From NCBI GenBank assembly GCA_040954595.2, contig CM082581.2:11718001-11782000 (forward strand): a stretch of DNA of 64,000 bases. Reading direction: 5' to 3'. The stretch's first letter is position 1, and each line of letters begins with the position of its first letter. This document shows positions 49,517-62,744 of this stretch, in pieces. The notes under the pieces are model-generated. The model was not told where the DNA came from. It saw only the letters and a list, made by a program, of their open reading frames with translations, and searched no databases. The stretch is from Balanoglossus misakiensis (lineage: Eukaryota; Hemichordata). A program made the translations under genes and the position numbers.

Positions 49517-52500
49517 ATGTCACAAAATGTTACAGGGACGCAAACAGATTGCCTTTGACGTCAAATCACAACATAAATAGCAAACGTCGGCGGGTTTTGT
49601 ACGACCAGAAAAATGTATGCAGAGCCTAGGCCTGATCAAATTCAAATTGAAATTGTGGATATTCAGCAAGAATAGAGAATTGTGAGCCGTCATCTTAATT
49701 TGTCATTTTGCGGGTGTTTCCTCCAGCGTTTAGCCTTTGTAAATGTAGTTTTACAATAAGCTTCACCATCACGGATTCCTCGACTTGACATATTTATGAC
49801 GTCATTTTGTGATTGTTACATCCTGTTCAAATGAAAATCAAAATGAGTTTTTCTTATCAGTCCGAATTATCATACGAAATAATATAGCTGCCTCTAGATG
49901 TGGCCACCCCCACGCATGTCCAATCTTGAAAAAAGTGTTGAAATTTCTGCTTATTTTTAATCATCAGCGAAAAAGTCAATAAATGATAACAGTTCAAGAT
50001 ACGTTTCCATTGGTGACGTTTCCCTACACTGCGCCAGTCTTTGGGTAGCGATAGGTAAAAAAGGAATACGTGCTTTTTCAGACTGCCATGCATGTCACGC
50101 TTTGTCGAGTCATCACACAACGAGGCTAATTAAATGCGAACAAGCGTCGCAACACTGGACACAAATTGTCTACAGATGCCCGTCGTTCTCGTGATGAACT
50201 CGGGGCTCCTGGGTAATGAAGTGACTGTTGTTGTGGCAAAACTCAGTGTACCAAACTGCAATATTACGGAGGACAGCGAAGTGAGAACAGACGGGGAAGG
50301 TATACGTGTCACAGAATAATTTCACAATGGACGTGCGTCTTCATTTACAACGGCGGAACATTAGTTTTCCCTTGCTCTTCATCAAACAATGGAAGCGAGA
50401 CTACACATGACACGTGGCACGTACTTATCCGGTAAAATTCAAACGTAAATCTAAACTTTACAAAGCCAGCTTTAAGCTCCTAACACATTTTATTCTACGG
50501 GTACTCGCTAGGGCGGTGATAATCTGGATGTAAGATATTGTAACGAAGTACGCGTACTCGATCGAGCGGGAGGTTTACCCCCAAGTGCTGTGAAAGTTAA
50601 CAAATCTTCGCGGCACCCAGCAAAGATTTTGTTTGCAAGACGCTTGTTCTGTAAATTGTGTTTATCTTGCAAGTCGACTGCATATGCAAACCGACGTCAC
50701 GTGCCCCCGAGGGGAAGCGATACCAGACTACTCGGTTGCCATAGAAATCAGCTTGGGATGTATGGTTTACTGATGAAAGCATCACCACGGCACTGAATCG
50801 GCAATTCAGTCGAGAAATTCGCTTTTATGATACGGTGTTGAAGTCGCACGACACGGGGCAGCTTTGCCGCGGTTTTGATTTTCTTGAAAAGTCATCTTTC
50901 GAATTCGATAGGGAAAATTGCGATGTCGGCATTTATCGCAGTCGGTACCAATCCCGATAAAAATCACGCGAAAACTTTCAAATGAGGGTCAGATTGTATC
51001 GATTCTACTTTCAATCAGTAGCTGGGTGAAAATAATATACATCTTATTAAATGCCCCGTCGCCACTTCAATGGCTGGTCGAATCCTTTTAGTCTGACTTT
51101 AGGATAGGCTTTACTCACACTCGACGGTTAAGATGAACCGAAGAGATTAATTGTGATTGATTTTTGCTAGACTCAAACCACCGCCTTCACCGGACAAGCA
51201 GCAAAATCAGGTAGATTGGTGCACGGGGGTTGAAGTTTGGATTGATTGAATACTTTGTTACGGTGGACAACATGGGAGTTATAAGCTAAGGTGTGCGGTT
51301 TACGTCGGCACATGAGAAATGTCCGGGTCAATCCAAAATATGGCCGCCAACAAGACGCGTAAGAACAAACTGTAGCACATAGGTGAAGATGATGACGTTT
51401 TGAAATGTTTAGTTGAACTTTGAAATGACCTGGATTCATACAACTGACATGTCATTAGCAGATGACGCATACATTGCTTAAAGCGCGGGACTTAAAGGAT
51501 CTAAAATTATATGGAATTGTTCGAATCGCGAAAATGTGACAAAGATGCAGCAGCTACTGGGTTTTTTATCACAAGACACAAACGCATCTTTACTTTATAT
51601 GCCGAGAGGATAGATCGGCGACATTGAAACACGGATTAGACGTCGCATTGCGGCGATATGGAAGTTCGTTTCATATCAGTATAAAGCTACAATCAATGAT
51701 TAAAATCTGATATTTCAGAGAGGTTGTTGATACAGGCAATCTGTAATCACCGGGTTGGATTTGAATTGCAATATATTTATTGGCGTATCGAAAAATTAAT
51801 TTCAGCGAGATTTACTCGGGATAGGAAGTATATATTCCGGTAAGGAGATTTGCACAAATTTCAGCGGACCAATTTTGATTTTCATGACATTCTAGTTTAT
51901 ATATATCTTGTTTATCTGATGACCATGTGGTAGCGCAATTTCTTTCGCGTGAAAATATGTGAATCGCGGTAGTTCATCGGTCAGAACGAGGCAGTTTTCT
52001 ACGATGTTCACTTGTCCGCGCTCTCTTGACCACGAACCCCGGGGAGAGAGGCAGGGTCTTGTCAGAGGATATTGACAATGACGGTGAACAAACACAATTA
52101 AATGTAAGGCCCCATGCCGATAGGAAGATGTGCAGGACACAACGTGCAGTGTCAGTTTCAACTTGAAGCAGCGGGGAAGAGCAAAGCGGTTTTAAAGCTT
52201 CACCTGGACGCATGTTAATCTAATCACATCGAAAGGGGATCACCCGAAAGACGAGGCGAGTGCGTAATACAGAAGTCTCGGTTCAAGTCGCCGGGTTAGA
52301 AGTTAACGATTCTTTTTCCACTGCGGTGAGTTTCCCTGGCGGATTCTCTTTCTAATGCCCAATCAGTTTGGGAAATATCGCTTCGAGCGTTCAAATATCC
52401 ATAGCTGTCGAGAACCGCAATACATCACGCGCCGTCATGCTAATAAGTCCGCTGGGTGTACGTCTATTGATATCTATCAATTTAGGCGGACGGGATAATG

Positions 52501-52540
52501 AATAATAGCCACAGAAATGCCCTACTTGTTTTGTTTCGTT

Positions 52541-52546
52541 TTTATT
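52541..52546 (-). promoter_or_regulatory. Possible polyadenylation signal of the dopamine receptor gene
   Basis: TTTATT on the + strand, which is AATAAA on the - strand, about 685 bases after the receptor stop codon. The downstream side is not clearly GT-rich, so this is a weak call. No closer AATAAA or ATTAAA was seen. Confidence 0.3.
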
Positions 52547-53230
52547 GAAATCGAAGTGGTAATCAAGTTTCTGACAGGAAAAAATCAGACAGCTGTATTA
52601 GTCATTCATGGAACTGCCAATAAGAGAAATGGATTTTAACCTGTAATGTTTAAGTGCTTCGTAAAGAAATCATTCGTTATTTAAAATCGAAACAATAATT
52701 TATATTATTTGTGGAGTACGCCCTCTGTGTTATTGACACGAACATACTGGTCACCAAATTTTGACGCAGACTTGTTCTCGCGCTAATTCCTCAATCGTAC
52801 GACGTCAATGACATCCCACGGCTAGCTGTAATCTGTGGATTAATTTGTTAAAAGTATGTACAACACTTATCTCGGCATTTCACTCAGAATTTTCATACAT
52901 ACATGATCAATCTTGTACACGGAACCAGCCGTGCGTCCACACAAAACATCTCGATAAAAACCGCTTAATTTGTTCTCATCAATTCTGACAAACGGAAGTC
53001 GGGCTATGCGAGAACATTATGAACATCTATAAATTGAAAATCTCGAGAAAGCGGAAAGTCTGTATAACTGCTCACTCTATCTGAGTATTAATGTACATGA
53101 CTGTTTACTTTTTTCAGTTTGATCAATTTTGAATGGCACTGTCAACATTAAAATGTCAAGTGTCGAATCGAAATGCAAGTGTCATTAAAGGTTGATATGA
53201 AATTTCAGCAAACAATTAACTGTAGTGCGT

Positions 53231-54751
53231 TTAGAAGTACTGGTGGGGTAATTTGAATGTGTTTAGGGCAATAGACCCCGAGCCGGATCCGGTGTCCTCG
53301 TCATAATCGTGGTGTTGCACGCAGGATGTTTCAGGAACGTAGGAATCCACGCTATAAAGCTCCATAGTGCTTGCGATTCCGTTATTCTTCCTATATTTGG
53401 ATATTTTAGGCCAGCACGTGCACAGGATACGTTTGAATGCTCTCTTGAATCCGCGGCTACTCCTGGCGTAGATCATCGGGTTAAAGGCGCTGTTGAAATA
53501 TCCCAACCACGTGACTATAGGTAGGACAATGTGGGGTGCCTTAACGCAGTCGGTGCGGCACAGCGCCCAGAGGATGTTATTTGAGATGAAGAAGGGAAGC
53601 CAGCATATCTCGAACACTCCCATCACGATTCCCAACATCTTGGCCGCTTTGTGCTCCTTGCTAATCCGCGATAACAAACGCCGACCCGTGAGCGCTACAA
53701 ATCCCTTGGCGTCTCTGCGCACGCCCCGGTGACCCATCTTCTTCCCGTAGGCGGCGTGCGCAGCGCCGCCGCGGTGAATCCGCAGCTCGACTTCGCCGTT
53801 CTGCTTCCTCGCACCGGGAGAGGCGTTCACTCGCTTGGTGCCGTGCCTGATGTGGCGGAGCTGCGTAGACGCGGCTCGGTAAATCTTGTAGTAGGTAAAA
53901 ATCATGATGACAGTTGGTATATAAAAAGACACAAAGGCAGAAATGATCAGATATTTCGGATCCTCGGTAAAGAGACAGGTATTGGGAGGCATCGGTGGGT
54001 CGACGGCTTTCCACCAGAATATACAGGGGAAAGATATTGCTGCCGAGCACGTCCATACAAGAGATATGAGAATAAAGGCAATTTTCTTAGTCATATTGGT
54101 TGGATAACTCATAGGATAGGTTACGGCCCAATATCTATCTAATGATATCACACAGAGATTCATTATAGAGGCAGTGCTGCCCAGAACATCAAGGGCGTGC
54201 CAGAGATCGCACCAGAGCCGACCAAATCGCCAGTTCCCGCCGCTCGTGTCGTTGATAATTGCAAACGGCACTACCACTAGGCCAATCAGCAAATCAGCAA
54301 ACGCCAGCGACACAATAAAACAGTTCGTCGTTGTCCGCAAGTAGCGTTCCCTGTACACTGCGAGTATCACCAAGGTATTCCCGAAGACAATCACGGTGGC
54401 GAAGAGAATCAGGAACGTTGCCAGGACGGGCTGTTTTATTTGTAACGGCTCCGCGGCTGAAATGGATAAACCGTTCGAAGTCAGGTTCTCAAACCCCAGC
54501 GAGAAATTAGCGCTTACATTTCCTTCTCCCGTGTCCAGCTCTGAAATTATGCTGTACATCGGCCCCGCAACATCAATGCCTTGCATTCTCTTCGTGACGC
54601 CCACCTGGCTCGCAGTGATGAGCCAGGACGTCTCTGTCGAGATCGTTCCCGAAATCTCTCCCACTTTTCCATCATCTGCACCGGCCCCGGATGTAGTCCA
54701 GTCGTCAAGCCAATCTTGGACACCGTACGCCGACTCATTCTGTTGATCCAT
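53231..54751 (-). CDS. Invertebrate D1-like dopamine receptor (Dop1R2/DAMB/INDR type), class A GPCR
   Basis: Single-exon, 506-residue seven-helix receptor of the plasma membrane, predicted to bind dopamine or a related catecholamine and couple to G protein. Numbered from ATG 54751: N-glycosylation sites at N5, N78, N82 and N89; TM1 about 108-132 with N125; D153 in TM2; C181 to C259 disulfide; D188 (position 3.32, amine anchor); DRY 205-207; S271 and S275 (5.42, 5.46, catechol contacts); CWLPFF 383-388; Y418 (7.43); NPMIY 424-428; Cys 444 and 446 as likely palmitoylation sites. The third loop holds GTKRV and ELRIHRGG, and ECL2 reads WWKAVDPP...CLFTED. These match the insect Dop1R2 (DAMB) group better than vertebrate D1, D2 or adrenergic receptors; an octopamine receptor is the main alternative. 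Odd point: Glu 381 in mid TM6 (6.45) where relatives have Ile. The ATG is in a strong context (A at -3, G at +4). The frame is open 45 codons further upstream, but that extension has no ATG. Confidence 0.93.
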   Translation of the reverse strand: MDQQNESAYGVQDWLDDWTTSGAGADDGKVGEISGTISTETSWLITASQVGVTKRMQGIDVAGPMYSIISELDTGEGNVSANFSLGFENLTSNGLSISAAEPLQIKQPVLATFLILFATVIVFGNTLVILAVYRERYLRTTTNCFIVSLAFADLLIGLVVVPFAIINDTSGGNWRFGRLWCDLWHALDVLGSTASIMNLCVISLDRYWAVTYPMSYPTNMTKKIAFILISLVWTCSAAISFPCIFWWKAVDPPMPPNTCLFTEDPKYLIISAFVSFYIPTVIMIFTYYKIYRAASTQLRHIRHGTKRVNASPGARKQNGEVELRIHRGGAAHAAYGKKMGHRGVRRDAKGFVALTGRRLLSRISKEHKAAKMLGIVMGVFEICWLPFFISNNILWALCRTDCVKAPHIVLPIVTWLGYFNSAFNPMIYARSSRGFKRAFKRILCTCWPKISKYRKNNGIASTMELYSVDSYVPETSCVQHHDYDEDTGSGSGSIALNTFKLPHQYF

Positions 54752-54891
54752 CCTTACTAATGAAATTAATAACACTTGACTGGAGGTTGGTAACCAAAAG
54801 TTGCCTCGACACAAAGAGGCCGGGCTCCCGATACAAAAATCCAGAGGGCAGGCGTTATGGAGATCCGCTGCGTCTACATCGATCAATTCAC
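54752..54891 (-). other. 5' UTR part of the receptor exon, with splice acceptor
   Basis: On the - strand a strong acceptor (pyrimidine tract tgttttctgtcttttctcaattcag) ends at 54892, so this exon probably begins at 54891. The 140 bases before the ATG at 54751 have no in-frame stop but also no in-frame ATG; the extended frame would start with TTG. The simplest reading is an upstream non-coding exon spliced to a 5' UTR of this size. An upstream coding exon is the alternative. Confidence 0.55.
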
Positions 54892-57800
54892 CTGAATTGA
54901 GAAAAGACAGAAAACAGAGCAGGCACGTGACATTGCTGTGAGCTTGGAGTGATCACATCACGACCGTTGTCGGTTCTCAGTTTACGACAGAGGTTAAACA
55001 CATCACGACACGGACACACGATTGAATAATTCAAATCAGAGAAAAGCCTATAAAATCCGTTATGTGATAGGCCTACAGCCCACCTCTTCCGGTCTACGCT
55101 CCCTGCACAAATCGGATCGTAAAATCATAACTTGTTTTCTATCATTTCAGGTTACACCTGACGGGCATTGTGACTGTGCACAGTGCGTGATTTTACGGCT
55201 CCAACTGCATTCCCTCTAATGGTGTCTGTTCTCTACATGTTAATTTGGCCGCCGGTTTTACTCTGACAATTTAATACATGCCAAGATAACGGTCTGACGG
55301 CTACGTAACCGCCAGGTATGCGAGTTGATAAAAAAATCTAAAGCAATGACTGGAGTCGCCGGGCGATTTTTTTGTCGAGAACGTCACGTCAACGATTTCC
55401 TGTTGACTGTCATCCAATGCTTCCAAGCAATTTCACAAAAAAATGGATCCCTAATTAGGGAAACAATGCGATTGCAATATGGTATTAGTAAAGTGGTCTT
55501 CTCTAATCGCTTTGCTTACCAGTACACACATATTCGCACGCACATATTGACATACCATTTTCATTAACAAACCCGGTGTACAGCTCATTGATTTTGAAGC
55601 AACACAATGCAAATACACAATATTCAAGTACATGTACACATTACATATCCGATAAAAGCTAGCAACCCCCATTCTCTTTTACTCGTGGCAACGATCTCAG
55701 ACAAGCCGACCACCTTGGGTCTTTGCCCCTCTCGTGATCGTAGCTATGCAAAGCGCGGGGGTGGTGGGGGAGCTTCTGGGAGTAACAACTTCCTTCAGCG
55801 AACGAGAGTTGCTAGGGCCATTGCGTTTTCTCGCAAAAATCGACTATGAGAGACGATGCTCGAATCGGCATCTAAATGAACTTACCTCTGATGCAGATCG
55901 GTAATGGATTGCCGTTCCGTTTTCTTCGCGCTCCAACAAGCACGCATGGCGGAGCAACCGGCTTTTTCGTGAGTTGGAAACAAATAGAGACCAGATAAAT
56001 CAAAGAATGCGCAATTCAAATGATTAAAACGATACCCACAGTCATTATTCACCTTCAATGGTATATCGAATCATTGCAGCTTTCCAGCAGCCGGTCGTCA
56101 ACATTTGTACAGATAGCCGCGATATGTAGCTGAGGCAGCGCAGAACTTTTTTTGTTTGTCTGAAACACACACATCAACCCTATAAACGACACTGCGATAT
56201 GTGATGTAACGAGGAATGGCTACTACCACAGTAGTAACCGTACAGAAGTCATAACACGCAGTAGAGTAGTTTGCTTTCCCTGTACAGTTCGCTCCTTTCT
56301 CCGAGCTGTCTCAGCAAGTTAGGGTTCGAAGATGACGCTCTCGAATTCGCGAAGCCGCGGGAGTAAACGATTCCTAAAGACCGCCGTTGTGGACCACTGT
56401 TTACCACAAAATGTCGAGGGAAAAAGCTCACTTTTCAAATTCCACGCGATGCGAGAAAAGCACATACAAGGTTCGATGCGACTGACGCCAAAAAGACCGG
56501 GCAGCGGGACAGATGAACGGTGGCACAGAAAATGAACTGTACCCGAGCTTGCCGCGGATGGTCTTCCGACCGTCAAAGGTTTCCCAATGGCAAAATACGC
56601 TCGGGATTATTTCCCAGAGGTTTTCTCTTACGTGCACGTGTACACATGGAAGTCCATGATTTCCAGCGGTCTTCTTTGGTTGAAGTCTTTACGCGCTAAT
56701 GCCGTACAGTCCGTCAGTGGTGGTTAGTGAAACCCTTCTAATGGAGCAGGTAAGCAATCACTATCGTTCGTGTTATCATAATAGAATTTCTATGTCCGAA
56801 ATCCTCCGTATCCACAACAACGTATGGAAGTTTTATCGATGGACCGATCCATTTCTGATTCGGGGGGTGTCACTCTATCCGGGGGGCGTTGTTCATTAGG
56901 GTGCCGGTGATACGTGCGCTTTGGTCGCACCCGGCCGCGTTGCTACGCCGAGACTACTACCTTTGTAAGGATTTGACGCTAGCTCACCCAGTGGCAGACA
57001 GCTTAACAATAGAACAACATAATGATGTAGGGCTGTATACATCTTCCATAACCTCATCAACTAAAGGGTGCATGAAACACTCTGCTTGAAAGATAAGCGC
57101 ATTACCGATGCAGTTTCACCGTCTGTGTCAGTGTTGGATGTCACGAATACATCGATGATCATTCAAACACAAACAAGTGATCAGAACCAGAAGAAATTAC
57201 CCGCGTGGCATTTGTTAAACTAACAACCCCGACACACAGAGAAAGAATGGTGACCCCTGACACTGACTATACGTCGGAAGAAAACTGCAATTTCAAACGC
57301 GACATCAATTGTCCACGAAAAGACTCAGGAACAGCGCCACCTACGACACCAAGAAATTTGACTGGTTATGACGGATTGCGTATGGAGAAATGAAAGATGT
57401 TTACTTCAATATCTGTGTCTACCAGTAAACCCTATTGCTAAACTTTACTGTGGAAGTGAAAATGGGATGCCCCTTCTTGTTTGTGAAATAAGACATTGGG
57501 TCCGCGGCAGTTGCGGTCGCGTTCTTGATAACAATCTTCCGGGATCAAGAATGCGTTTCAAATTCGTCTAAATTAAATGTTGTCAAGATGGAATGACAGC
57601 AATATGAAGCCATAATACAATGTATGCCATTCAAACCTTTATGCGAAAACATACTACCGTCAATTAGTTTATTCTGGGAATGGCGGCCCACTTTATTTTA
57701 TCCAATTTAATTTAGTTATTCAAAAGAATCAAATAAGACGCCAGCATCCCAGCTGTACATGAATAATCATCTCTGTCTCCCGAGAATTGACTGACTGAAG

Positions 57801-60800
57801 TGTTTCTGATGAACACGGGTTCTCTTTCGATGGACGACGAGAAAATAACATCTCCACGTGAATAAAAAGTCGGCCACAAAATATATACGGGAGAACAATT
57901 TAGTGGGAGTCTCTAGACTGTCTTCTAACCACAAGAAACGAAATGTTGGGCTGATTTTTGTGACAGTTCAGAATTAAAAGTGCAAGGAGACCAACTTGTT
58001 TGAAGCAAATAATACTTGAATAGTTGAAGGTCATCGGTATATCAAAGTTGGGTTTCTAGACAAAAGCTGTGATTAAATTCTTGCAAGACGTGGTCGAATC
58101 TATCATTCATTAGACGATTTCTCCGAAGGCCTTGGTATACCAACAAATTGGTGCGGCTACAGTATTGATACGTCACAATATTGGATCACTGTCATGCGCA
58201 AAAGGACTTATTTGGTGCGCAGGAAGTGTGGTTTACATTTGACGCAGAACTGGTAAATTAATTGAATTTTGAATGAAGCAAGGCCGTATTATAGAGTATT
58301 GAGCGCACTTTTCACAAGTCATACCGGGAAGTGTGGCAAACGTTGTGAACGATTAGCACCTTCCCTCTCTCCTGAAATTAAGTTTCTTTTGATGTTTCCA
58401 TTTTCATGACGTCATTAAAGACGACTGAGTCAATACAACATTAAAGGCGACCAATGATGGCCAATCACGGCGTAAAAGCAATCATCGCTAAGTAAAACCA
58501 TTATATCTACGGCGCCGGATGCGGGAGTTTCAATTCAACTCCTCCATTTTCGAACTTGCACTCAGATCAAAATAACGACACAGTTATAATTTCTCGCTGT
58601 ATCAAAACTGCAAAAAGATAAAAGTTTCTGTTGCGACAGATTTTACGAGAAAAGTCGATTTGAACTGACCGCAGACGTTTTTATCCCACCAGATATCGGC
58701 TTGTTCGGAAGTTCGAAAATCATAATAGCTGTTAACAAAAAACGTCAACGCTTTACAAATTTATATTTGGTCATTTTCCCCCGGCGATGGTACATTATGG
58801 CTACAAAATGCTTATATGTTTGGAACAGATTAGTCAATAACAATGCAGAAAATCTTTATCGTTTATTTGTCGATACATTTAATGTCGATTTCAGTGCCAG
58901 GGGGCTTTGCCCTAACATGATGGAGGCTAACATTTCGCGCTGAGTCGTGCACAACAAAAATGTCATAAAACCAATAATCCATACATTTCGCGAGTGGAGT
59001 ACTTTGGCACAGAAACTATAGCGAGTCTGTCTGTATAAATAGAAATGTAATCTTTGTTTTTCTGTGATTTGACAGGGGACATACATTAGTACTATTGCCT
59101 CAAACAAAAACACGAAAGTGGACAACTGATAAAAACACGAGCCATCTGAGAGAAATAGTTGGTAAGTTGGCAATGCTCTGCTGTCACACCGATTCGTTGA
59201 AAACCATTCACAAGGCGTAGAGTGCGGTTCACAACTGTTCATAAAACACATATGTTGCCATTAAATATCACATTATGTCGGTTTGTCTGTTTGAATGCAC
59301 TAATCTACGACAGTTTGCGAGGATTTAGACAGTTTTTATCTGTCAAGTTTATCGGGTTGTATCAAAGAGTCAGTGGCTGTATTATAACTTCAGATCGTTT
59401 ATTCCTGAATTGATCTTTATTCTGCACACGTCGTTGATGTTATATATGTGTTGCTGTCGTTTTCACATATATTTAAGTACAGACTTAAATTCAACTGAAA
59501 TCACATAATATATAAGAATGATGACTATGCAAATTGAGGCTGTCCTTTCAGTAAAATGCTAGGAAATACAGTAGAATATAAAAGCGTAATTGATAAGGAG
59601 AACAAAACCCCTGGCCACTTCTATATTTTGTGCCGACACAGCTTCACAGTACATAAGTTTGCCTGAGTTCTCTCTGTCGCGCGGGAAGTTTATTTTCCCC
59701 ATCGACAACGGTTCATCTGTGAAGCGTTGGTATCATGCAGTGAAAGTGGGTTGTTTTATGGAGATTGCAACGGCGAGCCGACACGTGCAAATGACACACT
59801 CAGAACATTACCATGCCCCAATTTGAGAGCGTTCGTCATGTGATCACCCACACTGTTACGGTATGCGATACTAAAGTGATTGCGATGATGTAAAGCACCG
59901 TCATTACTGGCAGCAAAGTGTTGGTAATAAAGAAATACTTCTTTTCGCGGCAGGCGTGAACTGTCTCTACATTGCACGTTCTCTCTTGTTTGTTTAGCCC
60001 CTATTTATCACGCTTTTGTGCTCTGATTTTCTGTCTCACTGGGTAGCTCAATATCATGCTGTCCACCTCTCTGTACAGAAACATATCATAAGTACTATCG
60101 CTGTTGTTGCACCATCTGAGGAACAGTACAAGACCCACAACAAAATCCTGCAGAGCGTCTAAGCAGGCTTTCTAGCAAGCCCAGCTTTCTGGTGCGTGAC
60201 TAGATGGGTCGTGTACAGGTGGACGCAACAAATTAACGTAGACCAAGGGAGACTAAAAAGATGGGGAGGATAGGAAAAACTAGAAAGGACGAGAACATAA
60301 TTATGCAAATCATCGAAACGTTAGCTTGTGTGAGTATGTACAGAGCTCAGCATTCTCTCCCGTGTCTAATTCTCCTGCGTTGAATGCCGTGCAGGAAATA
60401 TAAGATTTCATGATCTGCCCAATCTCATACATTTGACTGTTCCTTTGTTGCACATGAATGTGAACGGTCGATAATGTTGACAAAGAAGGTTTTAAATGCA
60501 AACGGCTCTACAAACTGTTAAAAACATACCGCCGTGTCGAATCAATAGACCCCCGAGTCAGTTCAAACCCTCGGCGGACACATTCAAGAGTTAAATGGCA
60601 ACGCAAATGGACAAAACCTGTCGCTCGCAATGCAATCATCGTTTAGAATTGCACCGCCAAAAGAGTGACCTTGTGTGACGTTGCAGCAGACGACAGGTGT
60701 GATTAACAGTGAGGGAAGAGGTCATGGGGTCGCAAAATGACGTGCCGTGCTTTGATTTTGAGTTTGTGGTCAACAACATTTTACCCAAAGACACAGCACG

Positions 60801-61762
60801 AGCACATCTCTTGGATTCTTTCGCCTGTCTTGGGTTTTGTTATATCGGAGCTCTATTGCTGAAGCAAATATTTTGAGCATGAACTTACAAACACAATTCC
60901 TAGAATTTCTTACCTTTTCCTCAGATGGTGAGATAATGCGATTGGCTGCACAGGTAAATCAGCTGATGAAATCAACTTGAAGGTAAACTGAAGAAGAAAA
61001 AAAAAGTTGGTTCTTAATTTTTCGAATGGCTGGCATTATCTGGCAATATCTCTGGTTGTAGGAAAGGGAAGCCTTCTCGTTTCTGCACTATGACGACACT
61101 AACTACTTTGATGTGCTGCATCATGTGACTGTGATAATGCACTTCCATCAATGACCAAGGAGAAGTGGGAATACCAAGTGGGTAATCAATCTATCTTAAG
61201 GAGAAATTCACTGTGTCTACTTCAATATTCCTTTTCATTTTGTTAGAAACGAGGACTTCGTGAGAATGCTTTCTTATCTTTGAACAATTCTTTTCTCGGT
61301 ATTGTTTCGTCGTAGTCGATAACAAGTACATGCCCATTGAATGTGCTACTATACATTCAAGGCTAGCAGATAATATATCACAGATCACGAATTGCAGAAA
61401 CTGGCATTCACGGTTCAGTTTCCAAGTCATTGGCACAACGCATGCGCCAAATATCCCCGTTAAGATTGTGAAATGCATGCACGCAAAACGATAGCATTGT
61501 TGAAAACGAGAATGTTCTCGCTATATGGTGATGCCGGCGCTCTATTTTTAAATTGCATCGTTGACGTGCAGAGAGGCTGTATCAGACAGTGTAACAATAC
61601 AGGAGTTGTGTTAATGGAGGCGAAAAAAGAATGAGTGCATACGCATACAATACATGTCTCATCGTGAACTTATGAACTGGCCAGTAGAAATGATTGACAG
61701 CTCCAGAACGTGACAATACCGAATTCAAGAACCTGGTGACTATGTTCACCGTGAGACACCAG

Positions 61763-61982
61763 TTTATTGTCGGGTGGTAGGGATTATGAAAGCAAATGTG
61801 AGTCACGACACACAAACAGAAAAACGCTTCATCATTAAATAAATGTTTATTGTCGGGTGGTAGGGATTATGAAAGCAGATATGATGAAGCATTCATTCCT
61901 TTCCTACCACCCATTTTGTTTGGGGAAAGGGTATCTGAGTCACGACACACAAACAGAAAAATGCTTCATCATTAAATAAATG
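61763..61982. repeat. Tandem duplication; second copy holds a foldback insertion
   Basis: Copy 1 (61763-61845) and copy 2 (61846-61982) both begin TTTATTGTCGGGTGGTAGGG and end TTCATCATTAAATAAATG. Copy 2 has about 55 extra bases after GAAAGCA. These contain ATGATGAAGCATT (61881-61893), complementary to AATGCTTCATCAT (61960-61972), and TCCTACCACCC (61902-61912), complementary to the GGGTGGTAGG at the start of the copy. Confidence 0.85.
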
Positions 61983-62689
61983 TACTTACTCTCGACTAAA
62001 CGCCATAACTACATGTATGCATGAAAGCCTGGATTACAAATCTGACACCCTCCTTTAAAACGTTAGAGTTATAATTAAAACAGACAAGATGTATAAAGGG
62101 AATAGTGAGAACACTTTATTTGACAAAGCATTCCCCAGCTGTAGGACTGTACCACATTGTTCCCAGTAAAAACGTGCCTGTGCTGTGAGTTCAAAATATG
62201 CTCATTTTGTCTTCCTTTACTCACAGAGGTCACCCAAACGATAGAGTTCAAACAAGCAGATGCACGTACTGCAAGAAACGGAAGTGACGTCAATAAATCG
62301 GCTCCCAGTGGAGCAAAATATAACAATCTTTACACATGAAAGTCACCAAGGTCATGTCTTTTATAGATGTGTTATTTATGTGCAATGAATCTCGGTTCCA
62401 ATAGACACCTGGACAGCTGTAGGAAACTAATATACCGATCTAATGCAACAGAAAAATCTCAACTGAAAACGATATGAGAAGTATGACTATCGGCATGTAA
62501 TCAGGAAACAAGACGCCTCGCTTCCATATATGAACTGGATTATAAATGAACACAGCGGCTATTGCATTTCACAAAGGGCAATCAGCCTACTTAAGTATAT
62601 GAAAAACTTATGAAAAATGGAAATATGTATGGAATATCAACTTTAAACTAGTGACAGATAATAATGTGGGTGGCAACATTCTTATGATA

Positions 62690-62744
62690 AATGTAATGTA
62701 ATATAATGTATAGGCAATCAATGTAATGTAATGTATAGGCAAAT
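62690..62744. repeat. Short imperfect tandem repeat
   Basis: Two copies of AATGTAATGTA(ATATA)ATGTATAGGCAA, about 30 and 25 bases long. It looks like a replication-slippage product. Confidence 0.7.

Larger units (their letters stand above)
41600..53230. other. Intergenic region between satellite and receptor gene
   Basis: About 11.6 kb of unique sequence with short open frames only. The longest (49094-49516, + strand, 140 codons) resembles nothing I know. It holds a GA-rich simple repeat (44945-45088), a TG/CG alternating tract with G-run (47585-47631) and the presumed 3' UTR of the receptor gene next to 53,230. No RNA gene was recognised. Confidence 0.6.

Noticed and set aside
53661-54746. 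Several frames of 60-137 codons overlapping the receptor gene
   Set aside because: They are in other frames or on the opposite strand of a clear seven-helix receptor, and are typical shadows in GC-richer coding DNA.
58856-59251. 131-codon frame on the - strand
   Set aside because: No recognisable protein features. It is of similar length to other chance frames.
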